NCBI GenBank assembly: GCA_024653215.1
Contig: JANLFU010000001.1
Location: forward strand, 1-64,000
Length of the DNA stretch: 64,000 nucleotides
Origin: Candidatus Saccharicenans sp.
GTDB taxonomy: Bacteria > Acidobacteriota > Aminicenantia > Aminicenantales > Saccharicenantaceae
Direction: 5' to 3'
Shown here: positions 1 to 9,312 of the stretch, piece after piece
Numbering within the stretch: position 1 is the first letter of the stretch
Layout of the letters: the number at the start of each line of letters is the position of its first letter
The notes under the pieces: generated by a model
What the model was told of the DNA's origin: nothing
The model's input: the letters and a program-made list of their open reading frames with translations, nothing else
Databases searched by the model: none
Made by a program: the position numbers and the translations under genes

Positions 1-17
1 GCTAATGCCTTTTTCAT
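1..17 (-). CDS. 5' end of a leftward gene (partial)
   Basis: Only the first codons are inside the window; on the minus strand they read M-K-K-A-L. An ideal Shine-Dalgarno, AAGGAGG at 29..23, sits five bases before the ATG, and a sigma-54 promoter lies just upstream. A Met-Lys-Lys start followed by Ala-Leu is common for secreted proteins, but nothing can be said about the product. Confidence 0.75.
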
Positions 18-42
18 GTTAACCTCCTTTCGCCAGCTTAAA

Positions 43-60
43 GAGCAAGTGACGTGCCAG
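43..60 (-). promoter_or_regulatory. Sigma-54 (RpoN) -24/-12 promoter
   Basis: The minus strand reads CTGGCACG-TCAC-TTGCTC, matching the RpoN consensus TGGCACG-N4-TTGCW at every conserved position, with the invariant GG and GC ten bases apart. Transcription would begin near base 33, directly ahead of the Shine-Dalgarno and ATG of the gene leaving the left edge. Such a promoter needs an NtrC-type activator; one is encoded at 24501-25880, although nothing shows it acts here. Confidence 0.8.
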
Positions 61-713
61 CCTTTTTGACCAGATCCAGCATTTTTAGCTTCTCTACCAT
101 AGACGTATATAAAGATGGAATATTCTCATGGATTGTGCAAATCAGTCCCGAGGGCGTCAACCATGGGTTCGAAAAGTGTTATATGGAGCGCTGGCCTAAT
201 CGGTATCAGCAAGATGGAAATATCACGATATTGATTAACTTATCAGAGTCAGAAGGTAATGAAGGCGGGCAATCAAGTTTCATTTCTGTTAGGAGTAAAA
301 AGCAAATTCCCACCCCTCCTGGCCCGTGGCGTCAATGATCGTTGACCACCGTCTTCGGGAGTGACAAGAAGGCTTTACCTGCCAGACGCGAGGAAGCATT
401 TAACACCACCCGTCAAGGCTTGATTTGAATGACCTCGGCTTCGTCGGCCCTGTGCCCCAGGAACCGGTGTGGCTTTATTTTTAGGAAGGGTACTGGAAGG
501 AGACAGGGGCCGCTTGGAGAACCCCGGATAATATCTTAACCAGGGAAGCCCGGTGCTCCGGAGCCAGAAAGATTTCGCTTCGAGGCCTGAGAAGGCGAAG
601 ACCAACCTGTCAATATTACAGCTGAACGAACTATTTTCCCTGTCCGGCCAGGCAGAAAGCCAGCCTGTCTTCATTAATATTTATGATGTGTTTTTTCCTG
701 TCCGGGAATCGGC
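61..713. other. Long non-coding stretch upstream of the sigma-54 promoter
   Basis: About 650 bases without a convincing gene. Short open frames exist on both strands but none has a Shine-Dalgarno, sensible composition or a recognisable product. The part nearest the sigma-54 promoter is where enhancer sites for its activator would lie; no clear dyad stands out. No hairpin with a T-run was found after the aminopeptidase stop at 714. Confidence 0.5.
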
Positions 714-1661
714 TCAGATCAGGAATTTGCCGTTCTTGGCTATGTATTTCCCCTTGGCGATGATGGTCACCTTGTCCACCAGGGCATCGTAGTGGTGCTT
801 GCTCTTGTTCTTTCCGATCCCGTAGGAATCGCCGATGGCAAAGTGAACCGTGCCGAAGGCCTTTTCTGCTTCCAGCATGTTGGGGCAGATGCGGGCCCCG
901 GGGTTGGTGCCGATGCCGAACTCTCCGATGATAAACCCGGTCTGGTCGGAGCCGATATTCTTCACTATGGCTTCGATACCTTTACCCTTCCAGCGGATCA
1001 GGCGACCTTCCTTAAATTCCATCTCGCCGTGGCCCAGCTTGTCGTCGATCAGGCTGATGACCAGCTTGCCGGTAAAGGTTTCTTCCACCGGGCAGGTGTA
1101 GCATTCGCCGGCCGGCAGGTTGCCGTGCTTGCCTTTTTTACCGATGTCGCCGTTGTCGTTGTGCCACTCCCGCCCCTTGACGCTGAAGCTGATGTTGGTT
1201 CCGGCTTCATTTTCGATGATTACCCGGTCGGCATCTTTCATCGCCCTGATGACCTTCTTGGTGAACTCGTTCATCTTGGTGAAATCGATGTTGACCAGCC
1301 TTTCCATCATGTCCACGGTTATCCCGGGCATCATGCAGATGCGGCTGAGCTTCATACCCTGGCTGACCATGAAGCCGCGGAAGGGCTTTTCCTGGATCCG
1401 GGCATCCAGGAGGTAGGTGATGACATCTGCCTTTTCTGTCAGCAGCTTGAACAGTTTCGTTGGTTCGGTTATCGGCCGCAGGGTCTCGGTCATCAGGTAG
1501 GTGGTGGTTTCCGCTCCGGCCTTCTTGGCGTAAAAGGCCAGGGCTTCGGCTATTTCCATTTTTTGCTTGTCGGTGACCAGGAGGAAGTTCTCCCCCGGCT
1601 TGAGCTTAAGGGATTGAAAGATGGCCTTTTCAGCGGCCTGGTAGAGTTTGGTAGCTTTCAT
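714..1661 (-). CDS. M29-type (thermophilic) aminopeptidase
   Basis: The 315-residue product resembles M29 metallo-aminopeptidases (AmpS/PepS group), which release N-terminal residues from peptides using two metal ions. Visible motifs are NLPAGE near residue 180, then EKAFG, TVHFAIGDS with a Tyr after it, and HHYDALV near the C-terminus. These correspond to the family's metal-binding Glu, His and Asp residues and catalytic Tyr; the mapping is mine. It is shorter than the usual 370-410 residues, mainly at the N-terminal end. No signal peptide is seen, so it is probably cytoplasmic. The gene lies 22 bases downstream of a peptide transporter on the same strand, which suggests imported peptides are the substrate. 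Confidence 0.75.
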   Translation of the reverse strand: MKATKLYQAAEKAIFQSLKLKPGENFLLVTDKQKMEIAEALAFYAKKAGAETTTYLMTETLRPITEPTKLFKLLTEKADVITYLLDARIQEKPFRGFMVSQGMKLSRICMMPGITVDMMERLVNIDFTKMNEFTKKVIRAMKDADRVIIENEAGTNISFSVKGREWHNDNGDIGKKGKHGNLPAGECYTCPVEETFTGKLVISLIDDKLGHGEMEFKEGRLIRWKGKGIEAIVKNIGSDQTGFIIGEFGIGTNPGARICPNMLEAEKAFGTVHFAIGDSYGIGKNKSKHHYDALVDKVTIIAKGKYIAKNGKFLI

Positions 1662-1683
1662 TTATTCTTTCCTTTCTTTTATT

Positions 1684-3684
1684 TCATTTTTCCTTTTTTG
1701 ATTGCCAGTAGACGAAACCGACCAGCAGGATGAAGACCACCAGGCTGATGATTTCACCGTACTGGCTGAACCAGCCGGCCGGGGTTCCGTCAACCCACTT
1801 GCCATTTTCCAGGACCATGGGTATGCCCAGGCTGACGTAGTGGTCGAGCTTGGCCAGCTTCAGGACGGCCAGGACAATTCCCATCAGGGCTCCGCCGGCG
1901 ATGAAACCGGAAGAAATCAGCATGCCCCGGTTGTGCCTCTTCTCGGCCAGCTCCTTGTCCTGGCTGGACTTCTTGACCAGGTGGGACAGGAATCCGCCCA
2001 CGAGAAGCGGGGTGGTCAGTTCCAGCGGCAGGTACATGCCAAGGGCCAGGGGCAGCGGTGGAATCTTGCAGAGCTCGGCCACCAGGGCAATCGAGGCCCC
2101 GATGCCGTAAAGCAGCCAGGTCACCGGCTCCTTGGACATCAGCGACCTGATGACCGCGGCCATCAGGTTGGCCTGGGGGGCGGCCAGGGCCCCGCTCTGG
2201 AAGGAGAAGGCCTTGTCCAGGATGAATATGGCCACACCCACGGCCAGAGCCGAAACCAGGATTCCGGTAAACTTGAACCTTTCCTGGTTCCGCGGCGTGG
2301 CTCCGATCCAGTAGCCAATCTTGAGGTCGGTGATGAAGCTTCCGGAAACGGCCAGGGCGGTGCAGACCACGGCTCCGATCAGCAGGGCAACACCCATGCC
2401 TTCCTGCCCGGACAGTCCCGCGCCTATGAGAATGACACTGGACAGGATCAGGGTAATCAGGGTCATTCCGGAGACCGGGTTGGTGCCGACGATGGCGATG
2501 GCCGTGGCCGCCACCGTGGTGAACAGGAAAGACAGAACCAGGCAGATAACCACCCCGATCAGGGCGAATTTCAGGTTGGAAATCCAGAGGAAGTAGAAAA
2601 AGATGGCCACAGCCGTGGCCAGGATGCCGGCGATGATGGTGGACATCTTCAGGTCACGGTCGGTCCGGATGGTTTCGGCCGAAGCCTGCTTGCCCTTGAG
2701 AATTTCCTTGAAACCAAGGGAGAAAGCCCGGGCCATGATGGGCAGGGACTTGATTATTCCCAGCACTCCCGCCATGAAGATGGCCCCGATGCCGATGTAG
2801 CGAACATAGGTGGTGAAGATCTGAACTTCGCTCATCTGGGCGATGGGAATTTTGCCGGGATAAATGGCCTCGGTAAAATGCTGTCCCAGGAACCAGATGA
2901 CCGGGATGAAGGCGAAGTGGGAGAGCAGGCCACCGGCCACGATGATGGCGTTGTAGCGCAGGCCGATGACATAGCCCAGGCCCAGGAAAGCCGACAGGGC
3001 GTCAATCTTCAGGACCATCCGGCTCTTCTCGGCCAGCCGGTCCATGAACGGCAGGAAGCGAAAGGTGATGACTTCATCCCACAGGCGGACGCCGATGGCC
3101 AGAAACTCGTAGATACCGGAAATTATTACTCCCAGAATCAGAGGCCTGGCCTGGTCGCCGCCGCCTTCGCCCGAGACCAGGATTTCGGTGGTGGCCGTGG
3201 CTTCGGGGAAGGGCAGTTTCCCGTGCTGTTCCACGCAGAAATAGCGGCGCAGCGGGATCAGGAACAGTATGCCCAGGCAGCCGCCCAGGAAAGTTGACAG
3301 GAAAATCTTGAAGATATCGATGGGCAGGCCGATGATGAACAGGGCCGGAATGGTAAAGATGGCCCCGGCCACCAGGGCTCCCGAGGCGGCGCCGATGGAC
3401 TGGATGATGACGTTTTCCAGGATGGTGTTTTTGCGGGAATAAGTGTAGCCCAGGCCCACGGCCAGGATGGCGATGGGGATGGCCGCTTCGGGCACCGTTC
3501 CAACCTTAAGGCCCAGGTAGGCCATGGAAAAGGTGAAGAACAGGGCCATGAACAGGCCCCAGAGCACCGAGCGGACAGTGACTTCGGGAATGAGCCTCTC
3601 GGCCGGAACCAGCGGGGTGTACTTTTCACCGGGTCCCAGCTCGCGGTAGGCTTCGGGCGGCAGGGATTTCTTGGCAGTCTCCAT
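1684..3684 (-). CDS. OPT family oligopeptide transporter
   Basis: A 666-residue, very hydrophobic protein with roughly 14-16 membrane helices, the size and character of the bacterial OPT family (proton-coupled uptake of oligopeptides or metal chelates). The stretch after the first helix (FSMAYLGLKVGTVPEAAIP) is typical of bacterial OPT proteins. The start has a good Shine-Dalgarno (AAGGAGGGCAA-ATG). It sits directly upstream of the M29-type aminopeptidase, so import followed by cleavage is the natural reading. A 43-base AT-rich gap separates it from the PpiD-like gene, so it may be cotranscribed or have its own promoter. Confidence 0.85.
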   Translation of the reverse strand: METAKKSLPPEAYRELGPGEKYTPLVPAERLIPEVTVRSVLWGLFMALFFTFSMAYLGLKVGTVPEAAIPIAILAVGLGYTYSRKNTILENVIIQSIGAASGALVAGAIFTIPALFIIGLPIDIFKIFLSTFLGGCLGILFLIPLRRYFCVEQHGKLPFPEATATTEILVSGEGGGDQARPLILGVIISGIYEFLAIGVRLWDEVITFRFLPFMDRLAEKSRMVLKIDALSAFLGLGYVIGLRYNAIIVAGGLLSHFAFIPVIWFLGQHFTEAIYPGKIPIAQMSEVQIFTTYVRYIGIGAIFMAGVLGIIKSLPIMARAFSLGFKEILKGKQASAETIRTDRDLKMSTIIAGILATAVAIFFYFLWISNLKFALIGVVICLVLSFLFTTVAATAIAIVGTNPVSGMTLITLILSSVILIGAGLSGQEGMGVALLIGAVVCTALAVSGSFITDLKIGYWIGATPRNQERFKFTGILVSALAVGVAIFILDKAFSFQSGALAAPQANLMAAVIRSLMSKEPVTWLLYGIGASIALVAELCKIPPLPLALGMYLPLELTTPLLVGGFLSHLVKKSSQDKELAEKRHNRGMLISSGFIAGGALMGIVLAVLKLAKLDHYVSLGIPMVLENGKWVDGTPAGWFSQYGEIISLVVFILLVGFVYWQSKKEK

Positions 3685-3727
3685 TTGCCCTCCTTAATAA
3701 TTTAATTTTTATTTATTAAAAAGAGGG

Positions 3728-5650
3728 TTATTCGCCCAGCCTTCCCAGCACGTCATCCGTGACCCGGTTGAACAGGTTGTAGTTGACCTTGATTTTCATG
3801 TCCTGCCGGACCTTCTGCAGGTAGCTGTAAAGAAACATCTCCCGGTTCTGGTTGAGCAGGGTAGCCATTTCCTGGTCTTTAACCTTGGCGAAGTCTTCCC
3901 GGGTGACTTCCTTTCTCTCCAGCACCCTTAACACGGCATAGCCGCCGCTGGTCTCAAAGGGTTCGCTCGGCTGATTAAGAGGCAGGCTGAAAGCCAGCTT
4001 ATCCAGCTCGGTGGTATCGTCAATCAGGCTGAGATACTGCCCGCGCTTGTGAGTTTCAGCCCGCTTGTATTCCAGGCCGTTACTCTTGGCGAAATCTTCC
4101 CAGTTGACGGCCTGGGCATATTTCAGTGAAGCCAGTTTTTCCTTGAGCCTTGCTTTTTTCAGTTCACCGATGAGGTCAGACTTCACCTGGTCTTTGACCT
4201 CGTCCAGGGAGGCCGGGTGCTCCGGGTTTATCCCGGTGAGCTGAACCAGGGCCACGCCTTCATAGGTGAAGACCGGCGAAGATATTTCTTTTTCCTTGAG
4301 CTCAAAGAGGGCCTGGCTCAAAAAGCCGGAGGAATCAACCTGGGGAATCGGGTCGCCCTTTTTAAGCAGGCCGGTGGGCTGGGTGGTCAATCCTTCTCTA
4401 CGGGCGGCCTGCTCCAGGTTCCTGGTTTTCCGGGCTACCCTGGCCAGCTTTTCCATCCGGTCCGAAGCCTGGTTCCGGGCTTTCTGTTCTATAAGGCTGT
4501 TCTGGATCATGGCCTTGACCTCGGCCAGCGACCTGGTTACTTCTGGCATCTTTTCCGTGGCCTTCAGGATGGAGACGGCGTAACCCAGGTCCAGGGGCTC
4601 GGTCACCTGGCCGGCTTCCAGCTGGTTGATGGCCTTGATTTCTTCGGGGGTGAAGCTCTGCCAGTCATAGTAACCCCAGTCGCCGCCGGCTGAGGCCTTG
4701 TCGTCCTTCGAGTACTGGCTGGCCAGCCGGGCAAAATCCTCTCCCGAGGTCAACCGGGAATGGATGTTCTTTCCCAGGTCCAGAACCTGCTGCTTGTCGG
4801 CCTCGGTGTAGGTCAGGTAAATCCGGCTGACCTTGATTTTGGCCGGTTCCTTGAACTGGCTGATATTGTCCTTGTAGTATTTTTCGATTTCCGAGTCGGA
4901 GATGCTGATTTCTTTTTTCAGGTCGTCGGTCTTGAGAAAGACCATCTGTCCCTCGCGCCGCTCGGGCACCCGGTACCTGTCCTTGTTCTTTTCGAAGAAA
5001 TTATTGATTTCTTCTTCTGTTGGAGAGGCCGATAGCTCTATCTTGTCGGTCGAAGCCACCAGGTATTCGAGCTTGACCGTTTCGTTCTGGTTCCGGTAGT
5101 TTTCCCAGACCTCGTCCTCGGTCACGGCCACCCCGGCAGTCAGCAACTGGTATATTTTGTTGATCAGGATGTCATCCCGGAGGCTGTCCTCGAATTTCTG
5201 GATGGGGACGTGATTCCAGTCCAGGATTCTCTTGTATTCTTCAAAGCCCACGAATTTCCCATCCCTCTGGAAAACCGGGAAGCTCGTGATCTTTTCCTGG
5301 AGTTCGCTGTCGGTGGCCTTCAGGCCTTTTTTCCTGGCCAGGTGGAGCAGGAGTTGCTGCTGGACCATCTGTTCCAGGATCTGCTGGGGAAGGTTGAGCT
5401 GCCGCAGCAGGGCCGGGTTGAGGTCGGGGTATTCCTTTTTCATGGCCTCCACCCGCTGCCGCAGCACGTTGAAGTAATCTTCGACCGAGATGTCGGCCTT
5501 GCCGATCTGAACGATGGTGTTTTCCCGCCGGGATTCGCCCAGACGGCCGGCGCCGCCCCAGACGGCAAAGATGGCTATGACAAAGGTGGCGATAACTATC
5601 CAGAGCACTGGAGCCAGTGATTTAACGTTCTTCCGCATTGTCTTTAGCAT
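3728..5650 (-). CDS. PpiD/SurA-like peptidyl-prolyl isomerase, membrane-anchored
   Basis: A 640-residue protein with one N-terminal membrane helix (about residues 14-34), a SurA/PpiD-type chaperone region and a parvulin (PpiC) domain near residues 260-360, recognised by SAGGDWGYYDW followed by the LEAGQVTEPLDLGYAV segment. A second rotamase-like region lies in the C-terminal half. PpiD is an inner-membrane periplasmic folding factor for exported proteins, and the length and layout match it. It starts three bases after the HIT gene stop, so the two are cotranscribed. Confidence 0.85.
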   Translation of the reverse strand: MLKTMRKNVKSLAPVLWIVIATFVIAIFAVWGGAGRLGESRRENTIVQIGKADISVEDYFNVLRQRVEAMKKEYPDLNPALLRQLNLPQQILEQMVQQQLLLHLARKKGLKATDSELQEKITSFPVFQRDGKFVGFEEYKRILDWNHVPIQKFEDSLRDDILINKIYQLLTAGVAVTEDEVWENYRNQNETVKLEYLVASTDKIELSASPTEEEINNFFEKNKDRYRVPERREGQMVFLKTDDLKKEISISDSEIEKYYKDNISQFKEPAKIKVSRIYLTYTEADKQQVLDLGKNIHSRLTSGEDFARLASQYSKDDKASAGGDWGYYDWQSFTPEEIKAINQLEAGQVTEPLDLGYAVSILKATEKMPEVTRSLAEVKAMIQNSLIEQKARNQASDRMEKLARVARKTRNLEQAARREGLTTQPTGLLKKGDPIPQVDSSGFLSQALFELKEKEISSPVFTYEGVALVQLTGINPEHPASLDEVKDQVKSDLIGELKKARLKEKLASLKYAQAVNWEDFAKSNGLEYKRAETHKRGQYLSLIDDTTELDKLAFSLPLNQPSEPFETSGGYAVLRVLERKEVTREDFAKVKDQEMATLLNQNREMFLYSYLQKVRQDMKIKVNYNLFNRVTDDVLGRLGE

Positions 5651-5653
5651 GGC

Positions 5654-6157
5654 TTATTTCTCCTGTTTCTTTTCTTCCCGCTCGAAGTGTGGTCTCAGGC
5701 GGTTGTAGGTGGAGGTGAGGTCCTCGCAGAAAACCCTGGTCTGGCCGATGATCGGCATGAAGTTGGAATCACCCGGCCAGCGGGGAACGACGTGGATATG
5801 AAAATGACCGGTCACCCCGGCCCCGGCCGGCTGTCCCAGGTTGAGGCCGACGTTAAAACCGTGAGGCCGGTAACTTTTCTTCAGAACTCTCAGGGCCAGC
5901 TGCACCAGTTCCATGGCTTCGGCCACGATTTCCCGCGGGGCAGTTTCGAAGCTGGCCAGGTGGCGGTAAGGGGCCACCATCAGGTGGCCGGTGGTGTAGG
6001 GGAAACGGTTGATGATGATAAAATTGAATCGGCCCCGGTAGAGAATCAGAGATTGGCGGTCATCCTTTTTCTTCAGAGCCTGGCAAAAAACGCAGCCTTT
6101 CATCTTCAGGGCCTTTTTAACGTATTCTAATCTCCAGGGAGCGGTGCAGTATCTCAT
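5654..6157 (-). CDS. HIT family hydrolase (Ap4A phosphorylase-like)
   Basis: The 167-residue product has the histidine-triad signature HFHIHVVPRW near residue 125, the nucleotide-phosphoryl transfer centre of HIT enzymes. The N-terminus carries APWRLEY and a CVFC zinc-type pair, as in many bacterial diadenosine polyphosphate hydrolase/phosphorylase-like HIT proteins, which supports the ATG at 6157 over the internal Met just before the CVFC motif. That ATG overlaps the HU stop as ATGA, indicating translational coupling. The physiological nucleotide substrate cannot be read from sequence. Confidence 0.88.
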   Translation of the reverse strand: MRYCTAPWRLEYVKKALKMKGCVFCQALKKKDDRQSLILYRGRFNFIIINRFPYTTGHLMVAPYRHLASFETAPREIVAEAMELVQLALRVLKKSYRPHGFNVGLNLGQPAGAGVTGHFHIHVVPRWPGDSNFMPIIGQTRVFCEDLTSTYNRLRPHFEREEKKQEK

Positions 6158-6435
6158 TTATTCTGATTGAGCATCTCCTTCAGCAGTTTGGATGGCTTGA
6201 AGTACAGGACTTTCTTGGGCGGAACCTTGACCAGTTCGCCGGTCCGCGGGTTGCGACCGGCCCGGGGAGCCCGCTGGCGGAAGCGAAAGCTGCCGAAACC
6301 GCGGAACTCGATTTCCTCGCCCTTGAGGATGGCTTCCTTGATGGCTTCGAAGAACAGGTTGACTCCAACTTCAGCTTCCTGCTTGGAGATGTTTAGTTCC
6401 CGGGAGACGATATTTACCAGGTCAGCCTTGATCAT
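6154..6435 (-). CDS. HU/IHF family DNA-binding protein
   Basis: A 93-residue protein of the normal length for HU/IHF. It has the conserved core RGFGSF, then RAGRNPRTGE in the DNA-gripping arm, and a basic C-terminal helix. These proteins bend DNA as dimers and compact the nucleoid; an IHF-type bend could also assist sigma-54 activation. HU versus IHF cannot be decided by eye. It overlaps both neighbours by four bases (ATGA) within the rpsA-HU-HIT run. Confidence 0.93.
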   Translation of the reverse strand: MIKADLVNIVSRELNISKQEAEVGVNLFFEAIKEAILKGEEIEFRGFGSFRFRQRAPRAGRNPRTGELVKVPPKKVLYFKPSKLLKEMLNQNK

Positions 6436-8174
6436 GATTCACCCTCCTTTTTGCCGTTGGTCCTGCCGGGCAGGTTCTTAAGTTGTTCTCTTAAGAGATC
6501 GCCCAGGGTCAGGCGGTCGCTCTGACCCTCCAGGTATTTCTGGAATTCCTTTTTCTGCTGGTCCACCTGGGCCTGCCGGAAGCTCAGCGAGATTTTCCGG
6601 GCGGCCGGGTTGAGCTTGATTATTTTGGCCATCTTCTCTTCGCCGATCTTGAAAACTTCGGCCGGGTTTTCCACCCGGTTGTCATCCAGCTCGGAGTTGA
6701 AGACCACGCCTTCGATTCCGGGCATGATTTCCACGAAGACGCCGAACTCGGCGATCCTGACGATTTTAACCTTGAGCACGTCGCCCACCTTCTGGCGCTG
6801 GAAGAAATCCTCCCAGATATCGCCTTCCAGCTGCTTGATGCCCAGGGAGACTTTCTGCTTCTCCAGGTCGACGTTCAGCAGCACCACCTCGATCTCCTCT
6901 CCCACCTTGAGCTTGTCCGAGGGATGCCTGACTTTTTCCCAGCTGATATCGGAAATGTGCACCAGGCCTTCGATGTCCTTATCCACCTGGACAAAGGCCC
7001 CGAAATCGGTCAGGCTGGTTATCTTGCCCTTGAGCCTGGAGCCGGGATTATGCTTCTGGGCGAAGAGCTCCAGCGGATGCGGGGTGACCTGCTTGAGCCC
7101 GAGCGAAATTCTTCTATTCTCCGGGTTGACTTCAAGAACCTGGACGGTCACTTCCTGGCCGACCTGGAGGACCTTCTTGGGGTGGACCATCTTCTTGGAC
7201 CAGGTCAGGTCGGAGACATGAACCAGCCCTTCCACACCCTTTTCCAGTTCGACGAAGGCCCCGAAGTCGGTCAGGCTGACCACCTTACCGGTAATCCTGG
7301 TTCCCGGCTGGTACTTCTGCTCAACGCTCAGCCAGGGGTCAGGGGTCAGCTGTTTATAGCCCAGTGAAATCTTTTCCTCGTTCTCGTTAAAGTCCAGGAC
7401 CACCACCTCCACTTCCTGGCCCACCTGGAGCACTTCCGAGGGGTGGTTGACCTTGCCCCAGCTCAGGTCGGATATATGGAGCAGGCCCTCGACCCCGCCC
7501 AGGTCGATGAAGGCCCCGAAGCTGGTCAGCGACTTGACCGTGCCCTTGACTGTGCCGCCTTTAACCAGGCGCCCGAAGACCCGGCGCTTCCTCTTCTCGC
7601 GCTCGTCCTGGAGCAGGAGTTTGCGGGACAGGACCACGTCCTCTTCCTTGCGGTTGAACTTCATGACCTTGAATTTCAGGGTCTGGCCCAGCAGGGAATC
7701 GGGGTCCTTGAGCGGGCGGAGGTCGGCGTGGGACTCGGGCAGAAAGGCATCCAGGCCCACGTCCACGGTATAGCCGTTCTTGGTCCTGGCCTTGATCGTT
7801 CCGGTGACCCAGTTATTGGAATGATAGGCCTTTTCCAGGTGTTCCAGGGCCCGCAGGGCGTCGGCCTTTTTCTTGGACAGGATGAAGTACCCGTCCTGTG
7901 GCCTGGACCTTTCCAGGATGGCCTCTATTTCGGTTCCGACCTTGATTTCTTCAAATTCCTGGGGAGTCCTGAAATCTTCCAGGGGAATGGCCCCCTCGGT
8001 CTTGTGGCCGATGTCGAGCAGCAGGTGGCTGGGGGTCTTTTTCACCACCCGGCCCCGGACGATGGTGCCGGCACTCAGTTCCTGTTCGGAAAGATGGTAC
8101 TGGTCGAGAAGACGTTCGTAGTCTTCCGGCGTCAGCTGGTCGTCGTTCTTGGGATTCTTTTTGGTGTCAGTCAT
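6432..8174 (-). CDS. rpsA: 30S ribosomal protein S1
   Basis: A 580-residue protein with six S1 RNA-binding repeats, beginning near residues 35, 120, 205, 290, 378 and 462. The central repeats carry the classical SFGAF/DFGAFV and EGL-H-SD-SW signatures. This is the full six-repeat form that brings mRNA to the 30S subunit. The last repeat is more divergent (AEFGVFV). The start overlaps the ispH stop by eight bases and the stop overlaps the HU start by four. The adjacency to ispH is notable because some Clostridia encode IspH and S1 as one polypeptide. Confidence 0.95.
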   Translation of the reverse strand: MTDTKKNPKNDDQLTPEDYERLLDQYHLSEQELSAGTIVRGRVVKKTPSHLLLDIGHKTEGAIPLEDFRTPQEFEEIKVGTEIEAILERSRPQDGYFILSKKKADALRALEHLEKAYHSNNWVTGTIKARTKNGYTVDVGLDAFLPESHADLRPLKDPDSLLGQTLKFKVMKFNRKEEDVVLSRKLLLQDEREKRKRRVFGRLVKGGTVKGTVKSLTSFGAFIDLGGVEGLLHISDLSWGKVNHPSEVLQVGQEVEVVVLDFNENEEKISLGYKQLTPDPWLSVEQKYQPGTRITGKVVSLTDFGAFVELEKGVEGLVHVSDLTWSKKMVHPKKVLQVGQEVTVQVLEVNPENRRISLGLKQVTPHPLELFAQKHNPGSRLKGKITSLTDFGAFVQVDKDIEGLVHISDISWEKVRHPSDKLKVGEEIEVVLLNVDLEKQKVSLGIKQLEGDIWEDFFQRQKVGDVLKVKIVRIAEFGVFVEIMPGIEGVVFNSELDDNRVENPAEVFKIGEEKMAKIIKLNPAARKISLSFRQAQVDQQKKEFQKYLEGQSDRLTLGDLLREQLKNLPGRTNGKKEGES

Positions 8175-9042
8175 GGGTCACCTTCTCCTGATGTGAATTC
8201 TGTTGGAAGCTATGGCGGATAGCCGCAACAGTTTTGTTGATCACCTCGGGCGGGGTGGAAGCCCCTCCCGAAAGCCCGATTTTATTCACACCCCGCAACA
8301 TCTCGGGGGTGATTTCTTCCGCGGATTCGATGAAATAGGTCCTGGGCAGCAGCCGGCGTGAAATCTGGTAGAGCTTGTTGGTGTTGGAGCTGTTCTTGCC
8401 GCCTATGATCAGCAGGGCCTCCACCTGGCGGGCCAGCTCGGCCGTGGCCACCTGGCGGATGCGGGTCGACTGGCAGATGGTGTTGAAGACCTGGAGTTCG
8501 GCGGTTTTCTCGGCCAGTACCCCCACCACCTGGCTGAAAAGCTGTCCGTCCTGGGTGGACTGGGCCAGGACGGCTCTCTTTTTCCTGAAAGGCAGGGCCC
8601 TGGCCTGCTCTTCGTTTTCCACCACCCGGGCTTTGCCACGGCTGTAGCCCAGAAGGCCCTGGATTTCGGGGTGGTTCTTGTTGCCGACGATTATGATTTC
8701 TCCGCTCCGGCGGCTGAGCCGGTCCACGGTCTGCTGTATCTTTTTGACAATGGGACAGGTAGCGTCCACCAGTCTTACCTTTTTCTTTCTGAGGGCCCGG
8801 TAGACGGCCGGGGAAATCCCGTGGCTGCGGATTATCACCGTGTCACCGGGTTTTAGCTGGCTCAGGGAATCGGCCACCAGGATGCCGTCTTTCTGCAGGC
8901 TGGTGATGACCTCTGGGTTATGGATGATTTCGCCCCAGCTGAAAATCCGCTGCCCGGACTTCTGGCCGGTCTTCCGGGCGAGCTGCAGGGCCCGTCTGAC
9001 TCCGTAACAAAATCCGCTGTTTCTGGCTACGATGATTTCCAT
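8167..9042 (-). CDS. ispH: 4-hydroxy-3-methylbut-2-enyl diphosphate reductase
   Basis: The 291-residue product is IspH (LytB), the last enzyme of the MEP isoprenoid pathway, which reduces HMBPP to IPP and DMAPP with a [4Fe-4S] cluster. The three cluster cysteines are visible in GFCYGV (near residue 12), DATCPIV (near 95) and NTICQST (near 190). The N-terminus begins MEIIVARNSGFCYGV as is normal. No Shine-Dalgarno precedes the ATG, but a good sigma-70 promoter lies 30 bases upstream. It is the first gene of the run into rpsA and HU. Confidence 0.95.
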   Translation of the reverse strand: MEIIVARNSGFCYGVRRALQLARKTGQKSGQRIFSWGEIIHNPEVITSLQKDGILVADSLSQLKPGDTVIIRSHGISPAVYRALRKKKVRLVDATCPIVKKIQQTVDRLSRRSGEIIIVGNKNHPEIQGLLGYSRGKARVVENEEQARALPFRKKRAVLAQSTQDGQLFSQVVGVLAEKTAELQVFNTICQSTRIRQVATAELARQVEALLIIGGKNSSNTNKLYQISRRLLPRTYFIESAEEITPEMLRGVNKIGLSGGASTPPEVINKTVAAIRHSFQQNSHQEKVTHD

Positions 9043-9071
9043 AGAATATATTGATTGAAGAATAGCTTCCT

Positions 9072-9100
9072 ATACTATAGAAGTCAAAACCCTTTGTCAA
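9072..9100 (-). promoter_or_regulatory. Sigma-70 promoter of the ispH-rpsA operon
   Basis: On the minus strand a perfect TTGACA (9100..9095) is followed 15 bases later by TATAGT (9079..9074), or 17 bases later by TAGTAT (9077..9072). Transcription would start near 9066, leaving a leader of about 24 bases before ispH. Confidence 0.7.
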
Positions 9101-9312
9101 CCCTAAGTATAGGAAAAATCTTTACTTAGAGCCAATCCGGGCGACCTGCTGGCCGGTTTGCTCCGGCGGTCAACCTTCCCCCGGAGTTCATTTGCTGGGG
9201 AACAGAATTTTGACTGCCGGCTGGCTATGATATTCCGTCCATGTCCCTGGTTGTTCCGTCCTGGTGCTTCCAGCCAACCTGGCTGGTTTCAGTCCATCGG
9301 CCTTCCAGGGCT

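Noticed and set aside
54-338. 94-codon open frame on the plus strand near the left edge
   Set aside because: No Shine-Dalgarno or recognisable motif, and it starts inside the sigma-54 promoter of the opposite strand.
375-674. 99-codon open frame on the minus strand
   Set aside because: Composition is unlike neighbouring genes and no start signal is seen.
1702-3297. 531-codon open frame antisense to the OPT transporter
   Set aside because: Its sequence is the mirror of hydrophobic codons (Gln/Asp/Gly-rich) and the OPT gene on the other strand is clear.
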